A stretch of DNA of 34,693 bases from Sporosarcina sp. E16_8 (GCF_017347095.1 NZ_JADPRZ010000039.1:1-34693); one strand, 5' to 3'; shown: positions 1 through 7,582, numbered from the stretch's first letter. Notes: generated by a model from the letters alone, not told the origin. Translations and numbers: made by a program.

Positions 1-795
1 TTGGACACTTCGACAGTTTGGTTGGACGCTTTCCGGTTTGTTGCACACTTCACGGAATTGGTTGGAGGCTTCGACGATTTGGTTGGAAACCCTACCACAT
101 TCGTTGGACACTCCGACAGTTTGGTTGGACACTCCCCGGTTTGTTGCACACTTCCCAGAATTGGTTGGAGGCTTCGACGATTTGGTTGGAAACCTCACCG
201 CATTCGTTGGACACTTCGACAGTTTGGTGGGACACTCCCCGGTTTGTTGCACACTTCACGGAATTGGTTGGAGGCTTCGACGATTTGGTTGGAAACCCTA
301 CCACATTCGTTGGACACTTCGACAGTTTGGTTGTACACTCTCCGGTTCGTTGCACACTTCACGGAATTGGTTGGAGGCTTTGACGATTTGGTTGGAAACC
401 TCACCGCATTCGTTGGACACTTCGACAGTTTGGTTGTACGCTTTCCGGTTCGTTGGACACTTCACGGAATTGGTTGGAGGCTTCGCCGATTTGGTTGGAA
501 ACCACACCGCATTCGTTGGACACTCCGACAGTTTGGTTGGAAACCTCGCCACGTTGGTTGGACACTTCGACAGTTTGGTTGGACACTCCCCGGTTTGTTG
601 GACACTTCCCAGAATTGGTTGGAGGCTTCGCCGATTTTGTTGGAAACCCCACCACATTCGTTGGACACTCCGACAGTTTGGTTGGACACTCTCCGGTTCG
701 TTGCATACTTCACCGAATTGGTTGGAGGCTTTGACGATTTTGTTGGAAACCCCACCACCACTGGTAGGACACTCCCCCGATTTCATTAAACACCC
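1..795. repeat. Left 103-bp tandem array of phased GTTGGA modules
   Basis: About seven and a half copies of a 103-bp unit run without spacers; unit starts fall at about 0, 103, 206, 309, 412, 515, 557 and 660. The step from 515 to 557 is a 42-bp insertion of two modules. Each unit has five modules beginning GTTGGA or GTTGCA, with starts at 0, 21, 40, 61 and 82, giving spacings of 21-19-21-21-21. The module consensus is about GTTGSAMRCTTY followed by 7-9 variable bases. The array decays near 765-795. All frames are largely open because the motif rarely makes stop codons, but no ribosome binding site or conserved frame supports a gene. The array starts before the window. Confidence 0.93.
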
Positions 796-862
796 CAACA
801 GTCTCCCCTAATCCCCCAACCAACCAATTAGTGACATCTCCGTTAAATGCTAGAACGCCTGC

Positions 863-889
863 TTGCACTCTTTAATTAGTTCATATAAT
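863..889 (+). promoter_or_regulatory. Possible sigma-A promoter of the first SLH gene
   Basis: TTGCAC at 863-868 and TATAAT at 884-889 are separated by 15 bp, slightly short of the usual 17. It lies between the array end and the SLH gene at 983. The rest of 796-982 is AT-rich and shows no ORF. Confidence 0.4.
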
Positions 890-982
890 GAGTTATCATT
901 CTAAATAGGGTTATGCTATAGTTTATTTGTGTAAACAAATCCAAATTATAGCTATCAAAACCTAATTATTGGAGGGATTTAC

Positions 983-2062
983 ATCAAAAAGAACAATTTA
1001 CGCAGAAAAATATACGTGGCCGCTATTTCCGTGGCAGTTGTCTTGGCAGTGATTGTTACTGCAGTTCCTGTAACTACCGATGCAGCTAGTCCTTCATTTA
1101 CAGATGTAAAACCAACTCTTGACCATTATGATTCGATTATGAATCTTGCTGGGCGTGGAATTGTCAAAGGCTATTCAGATGGTACCTATCGCCCGGACAG
1201 CAGGCTCACGCGTGGGCAGGCTTCGAAAATCCTTGCGCTCGCTTTGAAGCTGGATACGAAAAATGTCAAAAACCCAGGCTTTAAAGACGTCGAAAAAGCG
1301 AGTGGCTTCTATAATTATGTAGCTGCTCTCGAAAATGCGAAGCTCATTTCTGGATTCGAAGATCATACATTTAAACCTAATGCATCCATGACACGTGCCC
1401 ATATGGCGAAAGCGATTGATCTCGGATTCAAACTCGAAGGTAAATCGACCGTCAACCCATTCAAAGATGTAAGTGATTCTGCTTGGTATGTGGATCACGT
1501 CAAAGCGCTCGTCAGAAACAAGGTGACAAAAGGAAAGACAGCTACAACTTTCGAACCGAATGCTAGCATTACACGTGCTCAAATGGCATCATTTGTTGTA
1601 CGTGCTGAGAATATTGAAGTCGCAACCACTCCAATCGATGAAGCGCGTGCTAAAATCAGAAAAGTTGTTACGCAAAATGGGGTCATTGAAGTAGGCGGCA
1701 AGAAAGTTGCAGATTCAAAATTTACTAGTAGGACAAATACTGTAACGATGACTGCCTATGATTCTGATGAAGGGATTAAAGGGATTACCGGAATTGGTGT
1801 TTTCTCCGCTAAATTGCGAGCGCTTGGCGTGAATAAAATTCGCATAGGCAACGCTAAAGCAGTCGACCTCTCGCAATTTACAGCAAAAGATGCGCTGAAA
1901 GACGACTTCTTCAACCTCTTGAAACCAACTACCAAACCTTCAACAGACAGCGATGTATCTGCAGAAGGCGTCCAAGTTACACTTTACGCCGACAAAGACG
2001 GCATTCAATTCCGCGAAACTTTCAACGTTGACTTCCACGTGTTTGTTCCAAGCACTAAATGA
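983..2062 (+). CDS. Secreted SLH-domain protein (three SLH repeats)
   Basis: An exported surface protein expected to bind pyruvylated secondary wall polymer through three N-terminal S-layer homology repeats. After the signal peptide (hydrophobic run, then TDAAS), SLH repeats follow in order with cores FTDVKP..GYSDGTYRPDSRLTRGQ, GFKDV..FEDHTFKPNASMTRAH and PFKDV..TTFEPNASITRAQ. The C-terminal ~150 residues are unrecognised and may be the effector part. Start choice: GTG at 1016 would remove the basic N-region and has no ribosome site. ATC at 983 lies 6 bp after GGAGGG (971-976) and gives a KKNNLRRK n-region, so translation probably starts at this rare ATC. The gene is monocistronic, with a terminator just after the stop. 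Domain identity is firm; ligand and C-terminal role are inferred. Confidence 0.85.
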   Translation: MKKNNLRRKIYVAAISVAVVLAVIVTAVPVTTDAASPSFTDVKPTLDHYDSIMNLAGRGIVKGYSDGTYRPDSRLTRGQASKILALALKLDTKNVKNPGFKDVEKASGFYNYVAALENAKLISGFEDHTFKPNASMTRAHMAKAIDLGFKLEGKSTVNPFKDVSDSAWYVDHVKALVRNKVTKGKTATTFEPNASITRAQMASFVVRAENIEVATTPIDEARAKIRKVVTQNGVIEVGGKKVADSKFTSRTNTVTMTAYDSDEGIKGITGIGVFSAKLRALGVNKIRIGNAKAVDLSQFTAKDALKDDFFNLLKPTTKPSTDSDVSAEGVQVTLYADKDGIQFRETFNVDFHVFVPSTK

Positions 2063-2066
2063 TCTT

Positions 2067-2106
2067 AAGGCCTCCTTATCCCACTCTGGATGGGAGGCCT
2101 TTTTTA
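2067..2106 (+). terminator. Rho-independent terminator after SLH gene
   Basis: AAGGCCTCC pairs with GGGAGGCCTT (2093-2102), followed by a T run, 5 bp after the SLH stop codon. Confidence 0.85.
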
Positions 2107-2114
2107 AAAAAATG

Positions 2115-2154
2115 AAAAGGAGTGCAGACCCATTGAGGTCTGCACTCCTTTTTT
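2115..2154. terminator. Perfect 16-bp bidirectional hairpin
   Basis: AAAAGGAGTGCAGACC (2115-2130) and its exact complement (2137-2152) enclose the loop CATTGA and have A and T runs outside. A diverged version (AAGTGCGGACC / GGTCTCCACTT) sits after the last SLH gene at 33427-33469. In both places the T run is followed by GCG and then a GTTG array. Confidence 0.85.
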
Positions 2155-2173
2155 GCGACTTATTTTCGGCCTA

Positions 2174-2300
2174 ACGTTGTCTTGTATGTACCAAACGTTG
2201 TTTTCTCCCGCCATTACGTTGTATCGTATGGACGAAACCTTGTTTTCTTCCGCCCTGTATGTTGTCTTGTATGTACCAAACAACGTCTATATATTTGGCA
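2174..2300. repeat. Mini-array of 21-bp GTTG modules
   Basis: CGTTG-type modules begin at 2175, 2196, 2217, 2238 (as CCTTG) and 2260 (as TGTTG), so the spacing is 21, 21, 21 and 22 bp; 2281 starts a CAACG. Modules 1 and 5 share TTGTCTTGTATGTACCAAA; modules 2 and 4 share TTGTTTTCT(C/T)CCGCC. The spacing and module head resemble the large terminal arrays, but the sequence is diverged. Confidence 0.7.
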
Positions 2301-2481
2301 CTTCTTATTCAGTATTAACCAGGTAGTATACCCTACCCGTACAACGAAAAATTGTAGCGAAGGAGCGACAAGTGTGAGCCCAAGCAATAAGACTGACAGT
2401 GTTCTTCTGACAGGCTTATTGCGTAAGGCCATCACCAAGCGACACAGCGGTAGAGACAACACTCTATTTGTTAAGTGCCGA
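2295..2481. mobile_element. MITE-like element, copy 1 (GGCACTT ends)
   Basis: It begins GGCACTT (2297) and ends AAGTGCC (2473-2479), with imperfect inverted termini. The core 2355-2450 is an imperfect palindrome around AATAAG...CTTATT. The reverse complement recurs at 20739-20927, and an internally deleted copy lies at 22293-22401. No ORF inside is convincing. Confidence 0.7.
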
Positions 2482-2516
2482 TTCACTAGGCTTACTCTTC
2501 ATCCTAATGAATCGGC
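2477..2516 (-). terminator. Hairpin overlapping the 3' end of the YitT gene
   Basis: GCCGATTCACTAGG (2477-2490) pairs with CCTAATGAATCGGC (2503-2516), 14 bp with one mismatch. The stem includes the YitT stop codon, and its other arm is the edge of the MITE-like element. There is no T run, so termination is uncertain. Confidence 0.4.
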
Positions 2517-3370
2517 GATTTAAACTGTCCGCCATGTGCTTCCTGGGTGTTCATGATCGTTAAAAATGCCTTCGCATCAACTTCATTGACAATTTGTTTC
2601 AACTTACTAATCTCCAGACGCGTGATAACAACGTAAATAACATCTTTGTCATTATTATTATAGCCGCCGCTTCCTTTAAGATTCGTAATACTTCTACCCA
2701 GTCGTTCATTAATGGCAGCACCGAGTTCCTCGTATTCATCCGACACGATAATCACTGCTTTTGTATCTTCCAACCCTTGGATGACGGCATCGATTGTTTT
2801 GGACGCGATATAATAAGTCAAAATTGAATACATCGCTTGCTCCATTCCTAGTACAAAACTCGCCCAGCCGAAAATGAAGATATTGAAAAACATCACAAAT
2901 TCGCCGACAGAGAAAGGAATCTTTTTCGTCAATAAAATACCAAGTATCTCAGTCCCATCGAGCGCCCCGCCATTACGAATGACAAGCCCGACCCCCGCCC
3001 CGAGTAGTAGCCCTCCGAAGACAGTCGCAAGAAGCGGATCCGTCACAAAAGGGTCAATCGACTTAAGCGGAATTTCCACAAGCGCGAGCACAACAATCGC
3101 AAATGAGGAAGAGATGAAAAAGTTCTTTCCAATATACTTATAACCGAAGAAAAGGAATGGCAAGTTGATCAGCAGAATGAGTAAACCGAATGGCATACCC
3201 GTTAAAAAAGTTAGAATTAGTGAAATACCGATAATGCCGCCGTCGATAATCGAATTAGGGACTAGAAACAGTTCAATGGCCACGGCAGCCATCGATGCCC
3301 CTACTAAAATGAAGAAATAACGAAACAAAAAATGCGTACGTGTTTCTTTTTTATGCTGTCTTTTCATCAA
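2504..3370 (-). CDS. YitT family membrane protein (DUF161 + DUF2179)
   Basis: An integral membrane protein of the YitT/DUF161 family, 288 residues, as usual for the family. Five to six hydrophobic segments occupy residues ~15-190 (for example [18 protein letters not shown], with [10 protein letters not shown] and [20 protein letters not shown], typical of the family). A soluble C-terminal DUF2179-type domain (~200-288) contains [17 protein letters not shown] and [19 protein letters not shown]. Molecular function is unknown; paralogues are suspected transporters. TTG at 3370 is 10 bp from AAGGA and is followed directly by ATG at 3367, so either may initiate. It is a single gene, opposite in direction to both neighbours. 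Confidence 0.85.
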   Translation of the reverse strand: MMKRQHKKETRTHFLFRYFFILVGASMAAVAIELFLVPNSIIDGGIIGISLILTFLTGMPFGLLILLINLPFLFFGYKYIGKNFFISSSFAIVVLALVEIPLKSIDPFVTDPLLATVFGGLLLGAGVGLVIRNGGALDGTEILGILLTKKIPFSVGEFVMFFNIFIFGWASFVLGMEQAMYSILTYYIASKTIDAVIQGLEDTKAVIIVSDEYEELGAAINERLGRSITNLKGSGGYNNNDKDVIYVVITRLEISKLKQIVNEVDAKAFLTIMNTQEAHGGQFKSPIH

Positions 3371-3619
3371 TGAAATACAGTCCTTCGACAGTAACGTATT
3401 TAGTACTTACTATTATCCCCTTCTGTAACTTCTTTGTAAATGATAAGAGTAGCTTCTGGCAGAATTATGATTTGCACGAATTCTGCAGTTATCAATTTGA
3501 CTAGGTGACTGTCACCGACAATAAGATATTAGCGCATACGTATAGAAGAGGATGAAGTTTTAGTGAATGGTCTGCCTATATATGTTGAATTAAAGACTCC
3601 CATTGAATCTGCTGTGGTT

Positions 3620-3776
3620 CTCGATAATGAGAGAGCTGTAATTCGGGGTGTGGATTGTAGAACACTTGGCGCTTTGGGGATGCCTCTCACCGTAAGCCTG
3701 GATTAACGCTTCGCATCCAGGCTTACGGCTTCGGCGACCCCTTTGCCGCGCCTGCGCTAGGGTGTTCATTATCGAG
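3620..3776. repeat. Palindromic element with 11-bp terminal inverted repeats
   Basis: Exact termini CTCGATAATGA (3620-3630) and TCATTATCGAG (3766-3776). A central perfect 14-bp stem, CCGTAAGCCTGGAT / ATCCAGGCTTACGG (3690-3703 / 3715-3728), has an 11-bp loop. Its flanks (GGCGCTTTGGGGATGCCTC and CGCGCCTGCGCTAG) match the elements at 3913 and 21183. Confidence 0.75.
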
Positions 3777-3912
3777 AGTAATATGATTTTGAGATGTATA
3801 TGTCGAGATTATACTGTGATTACTAGTTGATACTACTTATAGTCAAGAAAGATGCACTCCAAGGTTGCAGATTTCATCACAGATAACGAAATGCGCTTTC
3901 TCACATCGATCA

Positions 3913-4034
3913 TCCAGCGAAGGCGCGACTTCGTGGTAGCCGGAGCGATAAGACTAAGGAGGGATGCAGTTCAATCCCTCCCTGTGGTCTTCTTTCTGGC
4001 TTATCGCGGGAGGCATCCACAAAGCGTCGAAGCG
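3913..4034. repeat. Palindromic element, related to 21183-21280
   Basis: CCAGCGAAGGCGCGACTTCG, then GCGATAAGACT, a GGAGGGAT/ATCCCTCC hairpin, CTTATCGCGGGAGGCATCC and a CGAAGCG end. The element at 21183-21280 is close to its reverse complement but has a shorter central loop. Confidence 0.7.
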
Positions 4035-4261
4035 GTATTGGTAGGAGTTCTATTTCATTCAAAGTACTAGTTCGTTTTCAGTGGCCCCCCAAAAGCACTT
4101 GTAAAGCGTATACGCCGTATTCATTTGTTCAACATATTTAGCAAACTGCCCCAAACAACTTTAGAGTAAATCACGAAACAATAAGGTATGCTAAAGGAAT
4201 AGTTTCCTGATTTATCACACTTTAAAATCCCGTTTGAAATGGCTCAAGTACTACAGTTACT

Positions 4262-4416
4262 ATAAAGTTAATCTTCAATCAGAGGGGGGTTCTTCATCCC
4301 CCGCTGATTGTTAGTTTAACCATTCGGGCTTTTACGGGCAGTTGATCCCCCACTTATTCTTCTCGTGCCCTTGTAGACTTAAAGTGGGGGTCTTACTGCT
4401 CGTTAATGCGGGATAA
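4262..4416. mobile_element. IS200/IS605-like hairpin element, copy 1
   Basis: The left hairpin CAATCAGAGGGGGG...CCCCCGCTGATTG is followed by TTCGGGCTTTTACGGGCAG. A nested stem then pairs CCCCCACTT with AAGTGGGGG, inside partial pairing of CGGGCAG with ACTGCTCG, and the end is CGTTAATGCGGGATAAA. Related copies lie at 7627, 11263 and 27629, all in the same orientation. Hairpin ends, absence of long terminal inverted repeats and flanking TTTA-like sequence (read on the minus strand) suggest a non-autonomous IS200/IS605 derivative. An OMEGA (omega-RNA or HEARO) RNA remnant is an alternative. Confidence 0.5.
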
Positions 4417-4457
4417 ATTTGCACGATCACTCAAATTTAAATAGAAGGAATGATTTT

Positions 4458-5213
4458 ATGGTGAATTTGAAACTGGAACCAAAAGTCCTTGACGTATTAA
4501 AAGATAAAATACAACTAATCCCTACAGATGAAGGCGCCATCTACTTGGTCGGGCCTATCCAACTACCAGTGAATCTGCATGGAGAAACAGTTGTTTTTAA
4601 GTGGTATTGCTGGCTTAGCCGTTGCCAAGTAACGGAGAATTACGGAGATATTATCGAACAGCTGTCATCTGCGAATTTGGCGGAGTACCAGCAGTCGAGC
4701 GTGCTCGTCTACGGTGATTTCGAGAATGCGGATGATGCGTTAATCCGTATGCATTCAATCTGCCATACTGGCGATATATTTGGTAGTAAAAGATGCGATT
4801 GTGGCTATCAACTCAAGCAATCGATGCAAAATATTGCGGACCACGGGACGGGTGCACTGTTTTATTTGGCGAATCATGAAGGGCGCGGCATCGGATTATT
4901 CAGCAAAGCGATGGCCTATGTGCTGCAGGAAAATGGCTACGATACAGTGGAAGCCAACGAAAGCCTTGGATTTGTCGACGATTCTAGAAATTACGATGAT
5001 GCGATTCAGGTACTCAAGACGTTACGGACAAAGCCTGTTAAGCTCATGACAAATAATCCAAAGAAACTGGAAGCACTGAAGAATGCTGGGCTCCTTGTAT
5101 CCGGAAGAGAACCTTTATGGGGCGATAAATCAGAGTTCAATGAAAATTATTTGCAGACAAAGATTCAGCGTTCGGGCCATCTAGATGAAAAAGGAATTTA
5201 TCCAAATGACTAA
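4458..5213 (+). CDS. ribA: GTP cyclohydrolase II
   Basis: Opens GTP to 2,5-diamino-6-ribosylamino-pyrimidinone phosphate with release of formate and pyrophosphate, the first step of the riboflavin branch; cytosolic and zinc-dependent. The zinc motif SICHTGDIFGSKRCDCG gives the three cysteines (C-x10-C-x-C). HEGRGIGL and MTNNPKKLEALKNAGL are the family's nucleotide-binding and C-terminal signatures, and DSRNYDDAIQVL is also typical. There is no DHBP synthase (RibB) domain, unlike the RibBA fusion of B. subtilis. ATG 4458 is preceded by AGAAGGAA at good spacing; an upstream in-frame ATG at 4419 has no such site. The stop overlaps the ribD start by 8 nt, implying translational coupling. No FMN riboswitch was recognised upstream. 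Confidence 0.93.
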   Translation: MVNLKLEPKVLDVLKDKIQLIPTDEGAIYLVGPIQLPVNLHGETVVFKWYCWLSRCQVTENYGDIIEQLSSANLAEYQQSSVLVYGDFENADDALIRMHSICHTGDIFGSKRCDCGYQLKQSMQNIADHGTGALFYLANHEGRGIGLFSKAMAYVLQENGYDTVEANESLGFVDDSRNYDDAIQVLKTLRTKPVKLMTNNPKKLEALKNAGLLVSGREPLWGDKSEFNENYLQTKIQRSGHLDEKGIYPND

Positions 5214-6306
5214 CCACGAATTTTACATGAATTTGGCCCTCGGCAATGCGCGTGCAATGAAAGGACAGACAGATCCAAATCCGCTCGTTGGTTCGGTTAT
5301 TGTCAATGACAATCGAGTGGTTGGCATCGGGACTCATTTAAAAGCTGGAGAACCGCATGCGGAAATACACGCCATTCGAATGGCTGGTGACATGGCAAAA
5401 GGCGGCACGATTTATGTGACCCTTGAGCCCTGCTCGCATTACGGACGAACAGGTCCTTGCGCACTAGCCATCGTTGAAGCAGGTATTGAGAAAGTTATTA
5501 TCGCCACGCTTGACCCAAATCCTGTCGTTGCCGGTAACGGTGTCAAGATGTTGGAAGAGGCCGGAATTGAAGTTATCGTTGGGGTAATGGAAGAGGAATC
5601 TCGTCAGATGAATGAAGTATTTAACAAATTCATCGTCGAACAGAGGCCTTTCATGACGATGAAAGCCGGAAGCACATTAGACGGGAAAATCGCTACACAC
5701 AAAGCCGACAGCAAGTGGATTACATCCGCTGAAGCGAGGCATGACGTGCATCTCCTGCGCAATGAAAATATGGCTATTTTAGTCGGTGTCAATACGGTAA
5801 TTGAGGATGATCCCGAATTAACCACACGGATTCCCAATGGAAGGAATCCGATTCGCATCATTTTAGATTCCACATTGCGAATTCCATTAAATTCAAAAGT
5901 CATAACCGACGGACAGGCACCCACTTGGATTTTCACCGCACAAGAGGTTGACCAACTAGCCAAACAGAAGCTGGAAGAACTAGGGATTTTACTCTTCCAA
6001 ACTTCTGGCATCAAACAAGTGGACCCAACTGACGTCGTGCGCATTCTTGGTGAAAAGCTTATTTCCTCTGTGTTGATTGAAGGGGGCGGCTCGATTCACG
6101 CCGCATTCCTTGAAAATCGACTGGTCGACAAAGTGGAAATCTATATCGCACCCAAATTAGTCGGAGGCACCCATGCCCCAACATTTCTCGAAGGCACAGG
6201 CGTGGAATTAATGCGGGATGCTATAGACTTAGCGGATCTCCGCATTACCCCCGTCGGCAAAGATTTCAAGTTTACTGGCTATCCCCGCTATAGTGAAAAA
6301 GAATAG
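5206..6306 (+). CDS. ribD: Bifunctional riboflavin deaminase/reductase
   Basis: Carries out the deaminase and reductase steps after RibA, giving 5-amino-6-ribitylamino-uracil 5'-phosphate. The N-terminal zinc deaminase has HAE (within EPHAEIHAIRMAG) and TLEPCSHYGRTGPC. The C-terminal DHFR-like reductase starts near RPFMTMKAGSTLDGKIAT and includes SKWITS, ILVGVNTVIEDDPELTTR and VLIEGGGSIHAAFLE. The 366-residue length is normal. ATG 5206 (MTNHEFYMNLALGNARA) lies 10 bp after AAAAGGA and inside the end of ribA; ATG 5185 has no site. No ribE or ribH follows, so this is an incomplete riboflavin set and may feed the main pathway or another flavin-like route. Confidence 0.93.
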   Translation: MTNHEFYMNLALGNARAMKGQTDPNPLVGSVIVNDNRVVGIGTHLKAGEPHAEIHAIRMAGDMAKGGTIYVTLEPCSHYGRTGPCALAIVEAGIEKVIIATLDPNPVVAGNGVKMLEEAGIEVIVGVMEEESRQMNEVFNKFIVEQRPFMTMKAGSTLDGKIATHKADSKWITSAEARHDVHLLRNENMAILVGVNTVIEDDPELTTRIPNGRNPIRIILDSTLRIPLNSKVITDGQAPTWIFTAQEVDQLAKQKLEELGILLFQTSGIKQVDPTDVVRILGEKLISSVLIEGGGSIHAAFLENRLVDKVEIYIAPKLVGGTHAPTFLEGTGVELMRDAIDLADLRITPVGKDFKFTGYPRYSEKE

Positions 6307-6318
6307 AGGTTATCTAAA

Positions 6319-6891
6319 ATGAAATTCGGTTTTGACATTGATGATACATTGATTAATCTAAGGGAACATGCTTTTCAACTTTACAACACAAAGTTGAATC
6401 GAAAAGTGGAGGTAGAGCTCTTCCACGCACTGGATAAAGTTGAAATTCATGAACTTTTTGACATGACTGCTGAACAAGGCAGTGAGATGTGGAATCGTTC
6501 ATTGGAAGAAATCTACTTCTCGTCCTGCCCAGCATATCCGGGTGCAGTAGAAACCCTACAAAGACTGGATAAAGAAGGCCATGAAATTTATTATATTACA
6601 GCGAGGCCCGACATTCATGGTAAGCGCACAATCGAGTGGATGATTGAAAATGGGTTCCCCGTTGACAAAGACAGGTTTTATTACGGCATGAAAGACGAAG
6701 ACAAAGTTAACATCATCAAGGATCTGAACCTAGACTATTATTTCGATGACAAGCCTGCGGTTCTTGAAACATTGAGAGATCGTCCCCTCCAATTGTTTGT
6801 CAAAAGCCAATCGTATAACCGACACTTGGATGTCCAACGGATTAACGACTGGTCTGAGTTGTTCGATTTGTTGATTGGCGAGAAGGAATAG
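6319..6891 (+). CDS. HAD-superfamily 5'-nucleotidase-like phosphatase (NT5C/YqfW type)
   Basis: A HAD phosphatase with motif I DIDDT near the N-terminus (MKFGFDIDDTLINL), motif II in YYITARPDIHGKRT, the conserved lysine region KDEDKVNIIKDL, and motif III/IV YYFDDKPAVLE. The 190-residue length and the motif set match the NT5C/YqfW-type nucleotidases. It follows ribD by 12 bp with AGAGG upstream, so it is almost certainly co-transcribed. RibD's product must be dephosphorylated by a HAD phosphatase before lumazine synthase can act, so an attractive inference is that this enzyme supplies that step; a general nucleotide phosphatase remains equally possible. A strong terminator follows. Confidence 0.8.
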   Translation: MKFGFDIDDTLINLREHAFQLYNTKLNRKVEVELFHALDKVEIHELFDMTAEQGSEMWNRSLEEIYFSSCPAYPGAVETLQRLDKEGHEIYYITARPDIHGKRTIEWMIENGFPVDKDRFYYGMKDEDKVNIIKDLNLDYYFDDKPAVLETLRDRPLQLFVKSQSYNRHLDVQRINDWSELFDLLIGEKE

Positions 6892-6918
6892 GGATAGTTT
6901 TAGGTAGTAGACATAGAG

Positions 6919-6955
6919 AAATCCAGCCAAGTGAGTACTTGGCTGGATTTTTTTG
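6919..6955 (+). terminator. Terminator of the ribA-ribD-HAD operon
   Basis: AAATCCAGCCAAG pairs with CTTGGCTGGATTT around the loop TGAGTA, followed by a T run. Confidence 0.92.
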
Positions 6956-7000
6956 TTTAGTGCTAGTTTTTTGAACAATGAAGGTTAGTAGGTACTCATT

Positions 7001-7582
7001 TTACTTCGGTATCGCATAAACAATATACCGTTTTGGCGCATTGCCGATATACCGAAATGGATAGCATGTGGATAAAGTCAGCATTTCTTCCGGTGCCGTA
7101 GAACGGATGACTGTTGTATCATTTTCATCTACAATTTCCGTATCCACAACGGCATATGTAAAGGTGCCATGCTGCATTTCCATAATGATTGTATCGCCTT
7201 TTTGCAATTTGTCCAATCCGGTAAACACAGTGTCCCTGTGTCCGGATAACAGAATTTGATCTTTTTGACCGGGATAAACAGTGCCTGTGTAGTGACCAAC
7301 GCCTTGCTTTAACGCATCGTCATCCGTCCCCTCCACAATCGGGAGCTCTTTTTGGATAATAGGGATTCGCAGGATGCCGATTGTTTGACCGTTCTGAAAA
7401 GACAGTTCGGGATGGGATGACTCAGGCTGAGATGACTTTATTTTTTGTTGTTTTCCCAAATCCTCCTTTGCCTGAGATAGTGCGACTTTTTCCGATTGCT
7501 GTGCTGACGTTAACTGCAGACTGGCGTATCCAATTATCAACAGTCCAATTGCCAACAAAACAATAGCCAGTTTTTTTAGCAA
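7001..7582 (-). CDS. Class D sortase
   Basis: A membrane-anchored transpeptidase that cleaves an LPxT-type signal and links the protein to peptidoglycan. An N-terminal TM helix (LAIVLLAIGLLIIGYASLQL) is followed by a ~35-residue linker and the sortase barrel: IGILRIPIIQKELPIVEG, the catalytic His in LLSGHRDTVF, Cys in LTLSTCYPF and Arg in APKRYIVYA. The compact size (193 residues) and the CYPFRYIGNAPKR motif fit class D. TTG 7582 sits 9 bp after AGGAGG; the longer frame to 7621 has no site. It follows the fibre operon in the same direction, with a hairpin element inserted between. The likely substrate is the LPATS protein at 7834-8490. Confidence 0.88.
   Translation of the reverse strand: MLKKLAIVLLAIGLLIIGYASLQLTSAQQSEKVALSQAKEDLGKQQKIKSSQPESSHPELSFQNGQTIGILRIPIIQKELPIVEGTDDDALKQGVGHYTGTVYPGQKDQILLSGHRDTVFTGLDKLQKGDTIIMEMQHGTFTYAVVDTEIVDENDTTVIRSTAPEEMLTLSTCYPFRYIGNAPKRYIVYAIPK

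Larger units (their letters stand above)
3371..4457. other. Repeat-rich 1.1-kb intergenic region
   Basis: There is no supported gene here. It holds two palindromic elements (3620-3776 and 3913-4034) and one IS605-like element (4262-4416). No FMN riboswitch is recognisable upstream of ribA. The stretches 3371-3619, 3777-3912 and 4035-4261 show nothing beyond ordinary AT-rich promoter-like DNA. Confidence 0.6.

Noticed and set aside
1..811. Long overlapping ORFs of up to 262 codons on both strands in the left array
   Set aside because: They occur in several frames at once, change frame at each 103-bp unit, lack ribosome sites, and read only repeat-derived heptads.
1175..1582. Minus-strand 135-codon ORF inside the SLH gene
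   Set aside because: It is a shadow of the well-supported SLH coding frame.
2182..2523. ORFs on both strands across the mini-array and MITE-like element
   Set aside because: They fall within repeats, have no ribosome site or recognisable protein, and overlap the yitT end.
3852..4070. 72-codon plus-strand ORF
   Set aside because: It crosses a palindromic element and its translation has no protein-like features.
4035..4457. FMN riboswitch upstream of ribA
   Set aside because: I could not find the conserved RFN core; the region instead contains a hairpin element. A covariance search would settle it.
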